This document shows positions 53,063-61,722 of a stretch of 64,000 nucleotides of DNA, piece after piece. The stretch spans positions 47,097-111,096 of the forward strand of contig DLHO01000005.1 in NCBI GenBank assembly GCA_002483265.1. Reading direction: 5' to 3'. Position numbers and translations under genes: made by a program. Source of the DNA: Flavobacteriales bacterium UBA7666 (GTDB lineage Bacteria; Bacteroidota; Bacteroidia; Flavobacteriales_D; Crocinitomicaceae). Within the stretch, counting starts at the first letter, position 1. Each line of letters starts with the position of its first letter. The notes beneath the pieces were generated by a model. The model made no database searches. It was not told the origin of the DNA and was given only the letters and a program-made list of their open reading frames with translations.

Positions 53063-55899
53063 AATACAATGACTTTTTTAGTGATTCTGGATCCCGTATC
53101 TGTAAGAAAAATACAAAAGTAGATTCCCTTTTTCAAATTTAACCTCAAATAGTTTTGATTAGTTACGGTTTGAGTATAAACATGTAACCCTTCCGATGAA
53201 TAAATCATGACCTCTTGTATCGCTGTTTGTTTCCAGGTAAAATTTACTTCTCCGGAAGAAGGATTGGGATATACCCGAATGTTATTTATTTGGTCCGATT
53301 CTGAGATAAGATCATTGTCTACCTGATGCTGTGGCGTCTTTTCTGTATTACTGTTGCCGGAGGAACTGTCGCCGGATTGTGTCGTTCTGTTTCCGTAATT
53401 CGGGCAATCATCTTGTATAAAAGCATGGAAAGTACTGCCGTTTGAGGAATGAAATCCAGGCTTGATGTGAATTTCATACCCGGCATACGCCGTGATATCT
53501 CCTGTCTTTTCAATGATATAATCTCCGGGATCCGTTTTGGGAGTAACTTGCTCTCCAATAATTAATTTGTATTCAGCCTTATACCAAGCTTTGTATTTAT
53601 ACCCTGAACCGATTAAGCTTTGGTTGTGGTTTTTACCGATAATCTTGTTTTGCAGATACACATCGGTTGCTTCCGTTTCGTTCAGAATAAAATCACGTGT
53701 GGTTTCCAGGTAATAAGGCTGGTAACCGGCATTTTCATCTATGGAAGCCTGCATTTTGATGTGCTCGTAAGTTTGTGGATCGCAGTACATTGCTTCAAAA
53801 GGGGTGATCTGGAAATGAGTAGAACTATGCGCCAGATTCGAGTAACCAAACAAATCAGATTGAACATTTGAGTTAAATTCATTAAACATCAACCCTTCAT
53901 TTTTTACATTGTAAAACAGGTTGTTATTCTGCCAGATATCTGGATTAATAGCTAGTGCGGATACCAAAGGTAAGAAGGAAACATGGTTGTCGTAATGTTT
54001 TTGTCCCAAACCATGCGCAGACCATCTGAGAATGCTCACGATACCGGTAACGTTCTTGTTGTAAAACTCATCCTTGTATCCTCCCTGAGCCATATCCCAT
54101 TCGTACGCATTGACCATCCGGTAATCCCGGTTTCTTATCGTAATGGGATAGAAGAACGTTATTATTTGCTCTTTAATCCGGAACGCCGTATTCTCAGAAG
54201 CATATTTAGAAGCATACACCCGCCGGTGTTTATAATGAAGCCCTCCTAACCCCATAACAACAGCGTTTTGGGTAAATAATTCCGTATTCGGATACAAAGA
54301 ATACCGGTGTGTATAATTTTCGGTATTACTCCCTGTTGAAACCGCTATATTCCTCGTAAATGAAGGAAAACTTTTGCGTTGATCGTTCATCGGAGTAAAC
54401 TGATGATTGAAGTCATTATTCAAAGCGGACATGAAATTTATCCTTTCCTGAGCCGGATTTGCCTGAACAGAATATACATAACTACTATAATTATTAGGAT
54501 AGCCAGCTAAAATATGAGTTACGGACATATCCTTTGAAGCTTCATCAATCAATGCTTTATAAGCTTCTTTTGCAAAGAAGTTCCGATTTCGCATATCGTA
54601 ATAAATGATTTGAGTAAACATAGGAATATTTGCACCATGATGAGGACTATCGAAGGGAATATACAATCGGGTATGATGATGTGGGTTTCTAGAATCATCC
54701 ATGTGCTGTTTCTCCATTTTTTTCAATGCATACCGCGCTATTTGCCCACCCATACTATATCCCATAATGATATTTTCCCAATCTTCATCCGGATAGTCCT
54801 CAGATTTCTTTGAATTGACATGTCTAATAAAAGAGGCGAAATAATCACCCGCTTGTTCCAAACTCACATTTCCTGGCTTCTGTTTGATAAAAATCACATC
54901 ATAACCCCTGTTCGCCAACTCATCAATGATACCCGAATAATTAAACTGCTCATAATATTTTGACAGACTCAATAATTGCAATTTTGGCCTATAAGGAGGA
55001 ACAATAATAAATGGTCTTCGATATTTATCATCCACATTCCCACATCCCGTTTTTATCCCCGTTCTGTAACGAAGTCCCGGCCAGCTTCCAAACCGGTGTT
55101 TGTAATCCCAACCAGAAGACTTCTCTGCTTTTTCACCAATTGTTGTTACGTAGAAAGACAATGTGTCGTTATTTACTACACCATTTAGTGAATATTGAAA
55201 AGCTACTCTCCCAATAATAGAATCTTGGGTTCTGTCGTATCTAATCAGTGCATTTGGTCCAAATATCTGATACCCGGATCCCAAATTAACCTGCAAGGAC
55301 AAATTGGTTATATCCGGGCTCGTTGAAATTAAATCATCCACATACTTAAGATATCCTTCTGTATAACCATTATCAGGATAAAACTCAAGAATTGTAGCGG
55401 ATTTCATAAGTCGTTTCTCATAGAGACTGTTTTCTGAAGTAACAGGAGTTAGTTTAAATTGATTTACTGAAAAATAATCCTCATTCATTTTTGAAGAATC
55501 AATCAAAGATGTATTGTGAAGCAAAAAACCAAATGGTAGAACCAATTCATCGTCTTCCAGTAAATCTTCATTTTCTTCAAATTCATTATATAGAAAATCT
55601 AGCAAAGAATCGTTTGTCATCAGATAAGTGGAATCTTCATAGGAAAGTGCAATATCTTCATATAATTGAAAAAACTCGTTAATCCCATGAATTTGATTGT
55701 AATTTCCGAAAAGTTGATCTTGTGTAACCAAGTTAGAAGAAAAAGACCGGTTAATCAAAGTGTTTCCATATAAACTTGAATTCAAATTTTCAAACATCTT
55801 GTCGGCGATTTTCCGAATGTTCTCTTCGAACAACGTATCCACCTGTCCCCACCCATGTAAACCCATTAGCAGAAACAATACTGTTAGTAATTTTCTCAT
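53059..55899 (-). CDS. Large T9SS-exported alpha/beta hydrolase with coathanger-type and type A sorting domains
   Basis: A 946-aa exported protein. The signal peptide is about 1-18 (MRKLLTVLFLLMGLHGWGQ). Residues about 25-270 are an uncharacterised N-terminal region. An alpha/beta-hydrolase segment has the nucleophile elbow MGYSMGGQIARYAL with Ser382, preceded by RRPFIIVPPYRP and followed by IPFDSPHHGANIP. A candidate His is in LSHG- or HVSFLPLVSAL-like segments near 640. At about 790-850, GDITAYAGYEIHIKPGFH and SNGSTFHAF match a '3-coathanger stack' module. The last ~75 residues (VYPNPSSGEVNF) are a T9SS type A sorting domain. It is a lipase/esterase/depolymerase-like surface enzyme; its substrate is unknown. 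Confidence 0.83.
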   Translation of the reverse strand: MRKLLTVLFLLMGLHGWGQVDTLFEENIRKIADKMFENLNSSLYGNTLINRSFSSNLVTQDQLFGNYNQIHGINEFFQLYEDIALSYEDSTYLMTNDSLLDFLYNEFEENEDLLEDDELVLPFGFLLHNTSLIDSSKMNEDYFSVNQFKLTPVTSENSLYEKRLMKSATILEFYPDNGYTEGYLKYVDDLISTSPDITNLSLQVNLGSGYQIFGPNALIRYDRTQDSIIGRVAFQYSLNGVVNNDTLSFYVTTIGEKAEKSSGWDYKHRFGSWPGLRYRTGIKTGCGNVDDKYRRPFIIVPPYRPKLQLLSLSKYYEQFNYSGIIDELANRGYDVIFIKQKPGNVSLEQAGDYFASFIRHVNSKKSEDYPDEDWENIIMGYSMGGQIARYALKKMEKQHMDDSRNPHHHTRLYIPFDSPHHGANIPMFTQIIYYDMRNRNFFAKEAYKALIDEASKDMSVTHILAGYPNNYSSYVYSVQANPAQERINFMSALNNDFNHQFTPMNDQRKSFPSFTRNIAVSTGSNTENYTHRYSLYPNTELFTQNAVVMGLGGLHYKHRRVYASKYASENTAFRIKEQIITFFYPITIRNRDYRMVNAYEWDMAQGGYKDEFYNKNVTGIVSILRWSAHGLGQKHYDNHVSFLPLVSALAINPDIWQNNNLFYNVKNEGLMFNEFNSNVQSDLFGYSNLAHSSTHFQITPFEAMYCDPQTYEHIKMQASIDENAGYQPYYLETTRDFILNETEATDVYLQNKIIGKNHNQSLIGSGYKYKAWYKAEYKLIIGEQVTPKTDPGDYIIEKTGDITAYAGYEIHIKPGFHSSNGSTFHAFIQDDCPNYGNRTTQSGDSSSGNSNTEKTPQHQVDNDLISESDQINNIRVYPNPSSGEVNFTWKQTAIQEVMIYSSEGLHVYTQTVTNQNYLRLNLKKGIYFCIFLTDTGSRITKKVIVL

Positions 55900-55902
55900 G
55901 GC

Positions 55903-56961
55903 TTACGGTTTTACCTGTTGTTCCAATTTCTGGATCAATTCCTGCTGCAGGCGGATGGTTTCCTGTTGTTGTTGAAGCAGCTGATCCTGAGCTTTTACCT
56001 GTTCGTTGATCTGAAGCAGGTAAAGAGTCAATTCTTCGATCTTTTCCATGAATAGGATGCTCGTTTTTGCCAGATTCAATCCGTTTTCAGTCATTTCTTT
56101 AGCACTCGGAACATTTGGTAAATGATTATTTTTTTGAATAAACTGCTGGACTTCGCTCAACGGCATCAAGGGATACTTCTCATCAAACACATAATCAGAC
56201 CAGTTGTCTAAATTTACCTTGATCTCACGTGCATAAAGTAATCCTGTGTGATCCAACTGCATCAATTTGTAGGTCGGATTGGGTGAATTCGGATTGTTAC
56301 TTAAGCGCTTTTCGACCAATAGGGGATGTAATTGGGAGTTTATATTTAACTGGACATGGAATTTGGCATCTGGTTTTACGCCAACTCCCAATCGTGGATC
56401 CGGAGAACAGTTCGTATTGATCAAAAACATGCGTTGCGGATTGGAAGTTGCCTGCCAAAAGGGAGCAGTTTGAATATAACCACCATTCATGTCAGTGGCA
56501 CAGGGCATTGCTTGTTCTGATGCAGGTAGATAAACCAAACTCTTCAAATCTCCGCCGTTCTTCACTTTTCCATTGGCATTGATCATCAAGACTCCGTCAT
56601 CCGGCAAAGTAGAGTCTCCCAAGGCTTTGATCTTAAAGTCTCCTTCTTTAATAATCGTGTTCCCAACTAAGGTAGTATTTCCGGAAACTTTCATATCGTT
56701 TTTGAATGTTGCGTTTCCTATCACTTTCAGATCACTTTTAATGGTGGCGGTTTTGTTAACGATCAAAGAGTCTTTGACAACGAGCATGGAATCAATTCTA
56801 GCTGATCCGTTGACTTGTAGTTTAGCGCTTGGTGCAGTAGTTCCAATACCAACATTTCCTGAAGAAGGAAGTGTATTTGTTTGAGAATAAGAGTGATTTG
56901 CCAAGAATAAAAATCCAAGGCAGGAAAAGGCAAGAACAGCCTTCTTGATAGCAGGTTTCAT
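55903..56961 (-). CDS. Exported tail-fibre-like coiled-coil protein, first of the hydrolase operon
   Basis: A 352-aa protein with a signal peptide (starts MKPAIKKAVLAF, ends SYSQ). An SGNVGIGTTAPSAKLQVNG repeat start is followed by a hydroxyl-rich beta-helix-like stretch (about 40-120, TATIKSDLKVIGNATFKNDM in parts). The C-terminal part has YPLMPLSEVQQFIQKNNHLP, NVPSAKEMTENGLNLAKTS and then a long coiled coil (about 300-350, with QLLQQQQETIRLQQE). The layout is common in exported Bacteroidota proteins sometimes called 'tail fiber' or endosialidase-like. It sits 3 nt upstream of the hydrolase gene; a -7-like element lies at 57014-57021. No phage genes nearby. Confidence 0.75.
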   Translation of the reverse strand: MKPAIKKAVLAFSCLGFLFLANHSYSQTNTLPSSGNVGIGTTAPSAKLQVNGSARIDSMLVVKDSLIVNKTATIKSDLKVIGNATFKNDMKVSGNTTLVGNTIIKEGDFKIKALGDSTLPDDGVLMINANGKVKNGGDLKSLVYLPASEQAMPCATDMNGGYIQTAPFWQATSNPQRMFLINTNCSPDPRLGVGVKPDAKFHVQLNINSQLHPLLVEKRLSNNPNSPNPTYKLMQLDHTGLLYAREIKVNLDNWSDYVFDEKYPLMPLSEVQQFIQKNNHLPNVPSAKEMTENGLNLAKTSILFMEKIEELTLYLLQINEQVKAQDQLLQQQQETIRLQQELIQKLEQQVKP

Positions 56962-57013
56962 AAAAATCAATTTAGTTAGTTCGGTTAACCTTGACAGAAT
57001 AGTTTCAGGTCTC

Positions 57014-57021
57014 CAAAACTA
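57014..57021 (-). promoter_or_regulatory. Possible -7 element of the secreted hydrolase operon
   Basis: On the minus strand this reads TAGTTTTG, an exact TAnnTTTG match, about 53 nt from the ATG at 56961. No good -33 box is seen. Confidence 0.35.
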
Positions 57022-57117
57022 AGTTAGAATTTTTTCTGAATGATGATTACCTGAAATAAAAATTTAACAAACATTTGCCAGTCAGAGCTTTAAGCTTAGG
57101 TAGTTTTTTAATTAAAA

Positions 57118-58947
57118 CTACAAATCCTCCGAATCGGAGACATCTCCGCGAAGGGCGCGGTAGCGTTTTCTGGCTTCAACGGTCAACAAGCTTCCTTTGC
57201 ATTCAAACAAGATTTTCTTGTAATACTCAGTAGCTTTTTCTTTGTCGTGAAGGTTTTTTTCATAGATCTCAGCGATCGTGAAAATGGCATCATCGGCTAA
57301 GATGTCATCCATGTGATAGGTGACAATTTTATTGAGGTAATCCAGTGCTTCCTGCCATTTTCCCTGATACTGCATGGCTTGTGCTTTACGCAAAAGGATT
57401 TCATCTGCCAAACCATGTGCGGGAAATGCTGCATTGATTGAATCGTAGAGTTTGAAAGCGCGGTCGAATTGATGCTGCTCCAATAATAAATCTGCCTGTG
57501 CAAACTGATACATGGCAGTGTAATTGCTATCTAAGCCGAGATTATCGGTAATCAGAACGGACAATTTCATGGCGTCGTTTGCAATGAGTTTCGTAGTCGA
57601 TTCCTTTAGAATGTCTAATTGTGATTGGGCAAATTTGAAATCACCGTCGTAATAGAAAATACGCGCATTCTTGAATTTCGCTTCGGAACCAATTGCTTCG
57701 AACTTGAACTCCTTATCGATCTGCATGTAATAGAGCGATGCTTGCCAAATATCGTCCTGAAGAACCAACACATCTGCCAATGCCATTTTGATCTGGGATT
57801 TTTCAAAGTCGGACAATCCATTTACAGCCAAACAGCTATCTAATAAATCTGCTGCACCTTTGGCATCGTTTCCATAATAAGCTTTGATTTCAGCCAACTC
57901 TTTTGCCGTATAAACCGCATTTCTTCCCCAGCCCAGCAATTTTAAACCATCACGGTATTCCTTCTCTGCGTCAATGATATCTTGCGGTTGGTATTTCTTC
58001 TCAATGGTAATTTCGCGGTAACGAATATTCAGTGAAGCACTGTAAGCCGAATAATAATTCGGGTTTTGAGAACCCTGATCGATGATGTATTTGTAAGCCA
58101 ATCGTGCAGTTGCATAATCGCTATTCTCCACACAGGTTTCCGCCAAATCCATTACGCGGTTTCCACTTCCTTTCTCCCGGCGATCTAAGGCCTGAGTTTG
58201 AATTAGTGCAGATTTAAATTCTTTCTTCTGAATGAAAAGCCAAATCAACATTTCGGAATAGACAAAGTCGTTTGGTTTTTTCTGAATCCGAACCAATAAT
58301 TTGTCCTTCAGTTTTTGATAAACTCCGGTTTTATCTTCTGAAAAATCGATTTGTTTTGTAAGTGCATTTTGAATATTGCTGGTGTAATTCGGATATTGAT
58401 CCAGAATATCAAAATACTCATCGATCATCTCATCCGTTCTCCCCAAGAGCGAATAAACTTCAGCAAATTGAATTTGTAAAGGATAATTCTTCTTTAGCTC
58501 TTTTCTGCCGGATTCCAGGGTTTTCAGTCCCCAATCTACTTTTCCTTTTTTGATGAATGAATTGTATAATTCGACTACTTCATACCCATTCGGAGCAACC
58601 TGCTTGATTCGGTCGTTATAGAGTTTTTCGGTTTGAGAAATACGCTCAGTGCGTTCGTACAAATCACCCAAGGCAATGGTATAATCGAAATCTGTGGAAT
58701 TCGCTGAAACCAGTTTCTTCAGAAATTTCTCTGCATCCTTTGCCTGATTGGTTTTCTCCAAACAATCTACGTAGCGCAGCTGATCAAACTTGGTGCTTTG
58801 CTTGTTGATGATCTTTTCGAAATATGGAAGTGCTTTATCAAATTCGCCATTGTTATAATACAAATTCGCCAATTGCTGATCGGTACTGGTTTGTGCCGAA
58901 AGTGCAAACGAAAAAAGAAGACAACAAAGAATTAGCGCTTGTTTCAT
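57118..58947 (-). CDS. Exported tetratricopeptide repeat protein
   Basis: A 609-aa protein with a signal peptide (MKQALILCCLLFSFALSAQ). Residues about 25-590 are helical TPR-type repeats, clear at the start (LANLYYNNGEFDKALPYFEK) and near 500-600 (LYDSINAAFPAHGLADEILL, KWQEALDYLNKIV, KATEYYKKIL). This is similar to TPR proteins that assist envelope assembly or gliding in flavobacteria. The gene follows a coiled-coil lipoprotein gene (7-nt gap), so the two are an operon. The function is not determinable. Confidence 0.82.
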   Translation of the reverse strand: MKQALILCCLLFSFALSAQTSTDQQLANLYYNNGEFDKALPYFEKIINKQSTKFDQLRYVDCLEKTNQAKDAEKFLKKLVSANSTDFDYTIALGDLYERTERISQTEKLYNDRIKQVAPNGYEVVELYNSFIKKGKVDWGLKTLESGRKELKKNYPLQIQFAEVYSLLGRTDEMIDEYFDILDQYPNYTSNIQNALTKQIDFSEDKTGVYQKLKDKLLVRIQKKPNDFVYSEMLIWLFIQKKEFKSALIQTQALDRREKGSGNRVMDLAETCVENSDYATARLAYKYIIDQGSQNPNYYSAYSASLNIRYREITIEKKYQPQDIIDAEKEYRDGLKLLGWGRNAVYTAKELAEIKAYYGNDAKGAADLLDSCLAVNGLSDFEKSQIKMALADVLVLQDDIWQASLYYMQIDKEFKFEAIGSEAKFKNARIFYYDGDFKFAQSQLDILKESTTKLIANDAMKLSVLITDNLGLDSNYTAMYQFAQADLLLEQHQFDRAFKLYDSINAAFPAHGLADEILLRKAQAMQYQGKWQEALDYLNKIVTYHMDDILADDAIFTIAEIYEKNLHDKEKATEYYKKILFECKGSLLTVEARKRYRALRGDVSDSEDL

Positions 58948-58954
58948 GATTTAT

Positions 58955-59482
58955 TTAGTGTACAGCTTTAAAACGCTCAAATGTAGGTTTAAATTGCTCG
59001 TAAGATTGTTTAAATTCTATAAATTGTTTCTCCAGAATCAAACTATGGGAACGAATTTGTTCCGACTCTTTTTTTTCGAATTGAACATGCTCATAATAAG
59101 TCGAGCGATCTCCGGCTCCATTTTCAATATCTGACTGCAATTTCTGAAGTCTTTCCTGCTGTTCTTTTTGTGCTAAGCGTAGTTGTTTTATTTCAGTAGT
59201 AAAGAAATCCGTAGCTCGGTAAGCCTGAATAAATCCGTCAATTTCTCTTGCTGTTTGGATATCGAGCGTATCATTTCCCAGTTCAATATTGAAATTCAAC
59301 AACATCATTTTGGATTTCCCTCGCAGTTTCAATACCACATTGGTGTCTAACTCCTGAAGAATTTTCCGAACAGAATCATTTGTAGCTTTCGTGAAAAGCA
59401 CATCATCTTCAAACTTTCCAAGCTTGCTTTCGCAAGAGGAGAAGAAAATAAGCAGTATCAGGAAGGATCCAATTCTGAGCAT
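58955..59482 (-). CDS. Coiled-coil lipoprotein upstream of the TPR gene
   Basis: A 175-aa lipoprotein (MLRIGSFLILLIFFSSC, Cys17). The mature protein is almost entirely helical and charged, with a strong coiled coil at about 95-165 (EIKQLRLAQKEQQERLQKLQ, FEKKESEQIRSHSLILEKQF). It is 7 nt upstream of the exported TPR gene, so a periplasmic or surface partnership is likely. No named family recognised. Confidence 0.68.
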   Translation of the reverse strand: MLRIGSFLILLIFFSSCESKLGKFEDDVLFTKATNDSVRKILQELDTNVVLKLRGKSKMMLLNFNIELGNDTLDIQTAREIDGFIQAYRATDFFTTEIKQLRLAQKEQQERLQKLQSDIENGAGDRSTYYEHVQFEKKESEQIRSHSLILEKQFIEFKQSYEQFKPTFERFKAVH

Positions 59483-59510
59483 GAGACTAAATTACATAAA
59501 ATTCCAAAAA

Positions 59511-59545
59511 CAGGTAGGGGCAGAAAATTTCCGCCCCTACCTGTT
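59511..59545. repeat. Dispersed palindromic element, copy 3
   Basis: Arms ACAGGTAGGGGC / GCCCCTACCTGT with a nearly palindromic centre (one A-C mismatch). Shares the GTAGGGGC / GCCCCTAC core with 11006 and 13934 but with changed flanks, and the A-T pair before GTAGGGG is G-C here, again compensated. It lies between the coiled-coil lipoprotein gene and serS (minus strand, stop at 59553), where it can terminate serS. Confidence 0.75.
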
Positions 59546-59552
59546 ATATATC

Positions 59553-60824
59553 TTAGTCTATTCTTGTAAATCCGGTATACTTATGCAACACCTCCGGAAT
59601 TTCAATTCCATCCAGTGTTTGATAATTTTCCATGATTGATGCTATGATTCGCGGAAGAGCCAAGGCGGAACCATTCAATGTATGCGCCAGGTAATTCTTC
59701 TTATCACTTCCCTTAAATCGCAATTTCAAACGATTTGCCTGGAATGTATCAAAACGGGAGCAAGAGCTTACTTCCAACCATTTTTCCTGAGCTGCAGAAA
59801 ACACTTCAAAATCATAAGTCATTGCAGAAGCGAACCCGGTATCTCCACCACACAAACGCAAAATGCGGTAATGCAATCCCAATTTCTCCAATAATCCTTT
59901 CACGTGATTCACCATTTCGGTTAAGGCACGATCTGTATTTTTAGGATGCTCAATACGAACAATCTCTACTTTATCAAACTGATGCAAACGGTTCAAACCA
60001 CGAACATGTGCTCCGTAACTTCCTGCTTCACGACGGAAACAAGGCGTGTAACTTGTCATTTTGATAGAGAAATTCTCATCCGGTAGTACCACATCACGAT
60101 AAATATTCGTTAACGGAACCTCTGAAGTTGGGATCATGTATAAATCATCCACCGGCATGTGATACATTTGTCCTTCCTTATCCGGAAGTTGTCCTGTACC
60201 GTAAGCACTTGCTTCGTTCACAACGTGAGGAACAATGAATTCTTCGTAACCGGCTTTCTCCGCTTCATCTAGGAAGAATTGAATCAAAGCCCGTTGCAAT
60301 TTCGCTCCTTTCCCTCTATAAACCGGAAATCCGGCACCAGTGATCTTAACTCCCAATTCGAAATCGATCAAATCAAATTTCTTGGTCAACTCCCAATGAG
60401 GAAGTGCTTTGTTATGCAATACAGCCGGTTCACCAACTACTTCAATTGTTTCGTTGTCCTCCTCATTCTTTCCTGCAACAACCAGGTTATTCGGAACATT
60501 CGGAATTTGATAAAGCAATTGAGTAATTTCATTTTCAAGTGTATCAACCTGCACTTTCAATTGGTTTTCCTCTTGTTTTAAATCGGCTGTTTTAGCTTTA
60601 GCAGCTTCTGCCTCCGCTGCTTTACCGCTTTTGAAGAATTCACCAATTTCCTTTGCAATCTTATTCAATTCGGAGGTAATTGATTCCATAGATGTTTTTG
60701 CAGAACGCCATTGCTGGTCCTTCGCAATAATTGCATCAATAGTCTCTGTCACATCCATGTTGCGCTTTTTTAGTGCTGTGATGATCTCATCACGTTCAGC
60801 GCGGATTTTGGTCATTTCTAACAT
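59553..60824 (-). CDS. serS: Seryl-tRNA synthetase
   Basis: Charges tRNA-Ser and tRNA-Sec. It has 423 aa: an N-terminal coiled-coil arm (about 1-110, starting MLEMTKIRAERDEIITALKKR), then the class II core. Motif 2 is CFRREAGSYGAHVRGLNRLHQF (cited in part), with TPCFRREAGSYG at its start, and motif 3 includes GSALALPRIIASIMEN. A DDLYMIPTSEVPLTNIYRD block binds serine and ATP. Length is normal. Upstream are rpmA and rplU, with a terminator hairpin in between. Confidence 0.95.
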   Translation of the reverse strand: MLEMTKIRAERDEIITALKKRNMDVTETIDAIIAKDQQWRSAKTSMESITSELNKIAKEIGEFFKSGKAAEAEAAKAKTADLKQEENQLKVQVDTLENEITQLLYQIPNVPNNLVVAGKNEEDNETIEVVGEPAVLHNKALPHWELTKKFDLIDFELGVKITGAGFPVYRGKGAKLQRALIQFFLDEAEKAGYEEFIVPHVVNEASAYGTGQLPDKEGQMYHMPVDDLYMIPTSEVPLTNIYRDVVLPDENFSIKMTSYTPCFRREAGSYGAHVRGLNRLHQFDKVEIVRIEHPKNTDRALTEMVNHVKGLLEKLGLHYRILRLCGGDTGFASAMTYDFEVFSAAQEKWLEVSSCSRFDTFQANRLKLRFKGSDKKNYLAHTLNGSALALPRIIASIMENYQTLDGIEIPEVLHKYTGFTRID

Positions 60825-60892
60825 ATGAATTGAATTTGGTGTTGATCCGCCGAAGCAGATCGGGTTTAAAATTGGTAAAATTAAAACATAAA

Positions 60893-60930
60893 AAAAGGCG
60901 AATCCCGAAACTGTCGGAACTCGCCTTTTA
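60893..60930. terminator. Hairpin terminator after rplU-rpmA
   Basis: Arms AAAAGGCGA / TCGCCTTTT around a loop with a small inner TCCCGA / TCGGA pairing. On the minus strand the stem is followed by Ts after the rpmA stop. Confidence 0.8.
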
Positions 60931-60952
60931 TCAAAAATTATCTATTATTCGA

Positions 60953-61222
60953 TTAAGCTTCCGCAGTTTCAAATGGAACTACCGATACAAACGAACGATC
61001 ATCTCTTTTCTTACGGAACGCAACCGTTCCGTCAGTCAATGCATATAATGTATGGTCTTTTCCAATTCCAACATTTTCTCCTGGGTGGTGTGCAGTTCCG
61101 CGTTGACGAACGATAATGTTCCCAGCGATTGCAGCTTGTCCACCAAAAATTTTCACTCCTAGACGTTTGCTATGTGATTCGCGACCGTTTTTGGAACTAC
61201 CGACTCCTTTTTTGTGTGCCAT
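60953..61222 (-). CDS. rpmA: 50S ribosomal protein L27
   Basis: An 89-aa large-subunit protein at the peptidyl transferase centre. It starts MAHKKGVGSSKNGRESHSKR and keeps FGGQAAIAGNIIVRQRGT and HPGENVGIGKDHTLYAL. No N-terminal propeptide of the Firmicutes type is present. It lies 35 nt downstream of rplU. Confidence 0.96.
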   Translation of the reverse strand: MAHKKGVGSSKNGRESHSKRLGVKIFGGQAAIAGNIIVRQRGTAHHPGENVGIGKDHTLYALTDGTVAFRKKRDDRSFVSVVPFETAEA

Positions 61223-61257
61223 CTTTTCTAATTTTTTATTCGTCTATTGACGAAGAA

Positions 61258-61569
61258 TTACCCTTTAATATCTGTAATCGTAATTTGTGTAAAAGATTGA
61301 CGGTGTCCGTTTCTTTTCACATATCCTTTTCTGCGTTTTTTGCGGAAAATGATAACTGTATCACCTTTAACGTGATCATTCACTTGAGCAGTAACTAATG
61401 CTCCTGCGATAGCTGGGGCGCCAATATTCACTTTTCCTCCGTTGTCTACCAATAAAACACGATCAAATTCTACTTTTGATCCTGCTTCAGCGTCTAAACG
61501 GTGTACAAAGATTTTTTGGTCTTTTTGCACTTTAAATTGCTGCCCTGCTATTTCTACTATTGCGTACAT
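61258..61569 (-). CDS. rplU: 50S ribosomal protein L21
   Basis: A 103-aa large-subunit protein that binds 23S rRNA. Start at MYAIVEIAGQQFKVQ, the family N-terminus; an 11-residue upstream extension is excluded because it would cross the promoter leader. FRKKRRKGYVKRNGHRQ and ITQITI-like end blocks are present. First gene of rplU-rpmA. Confidence 0.95.
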   Translation of the reverse strand: MYAIVEIAGQQFKVQKDQKIFVHRLDAEAGSKVEFDRVLLVDNGGKVNIGAPAIAGALVTAQVNDHVKGDTVIIFRKKRRKGYVKRNGHRQSFTQITITDIKG

Positions 61570-61599
61570 AACAGATGTTTTAAAATTTAATTTGGAGGG

Positions 61600-61607
61600 C
61601 AAAGATA
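61600..61607 (-). promoter_or_regulatory. -7 element of the rplU-rpmA operon
   Basis: On the minus strand TATCTTTGC, an exact TAnnTTTG match, about 30 nt from the rplU ATG. The -33 box is weak. Confidence 0.5.
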
Positions 61608-61722
61608 ATAAAGTTTTTCAACAATCTAATTATCAGAACTATTTTTTCTTACTCTGAAAGCATTTTTTTTCACTTTTGGGATAAGTGCAAGCTTATCCTC
61701 CTTATACCCGGGTAATTAAATG

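Noticed and set aside
55903..56961. Tail-fibre-like protein as a sign of prophage
   Set aside because: It carries a signal peptide, is operonic with an exported hydrolase, and has no capsid, terminase, integrase or other phage genes around it.
61679..61698. Hairpin GGATAAG-TGCAAG-CTTATCC as terminator of the M43 protease gene
   Set aside because: The stem is only 7 bp and the minus-strand sequence after it is A-rich rather than T-rich, so termination is not supported.
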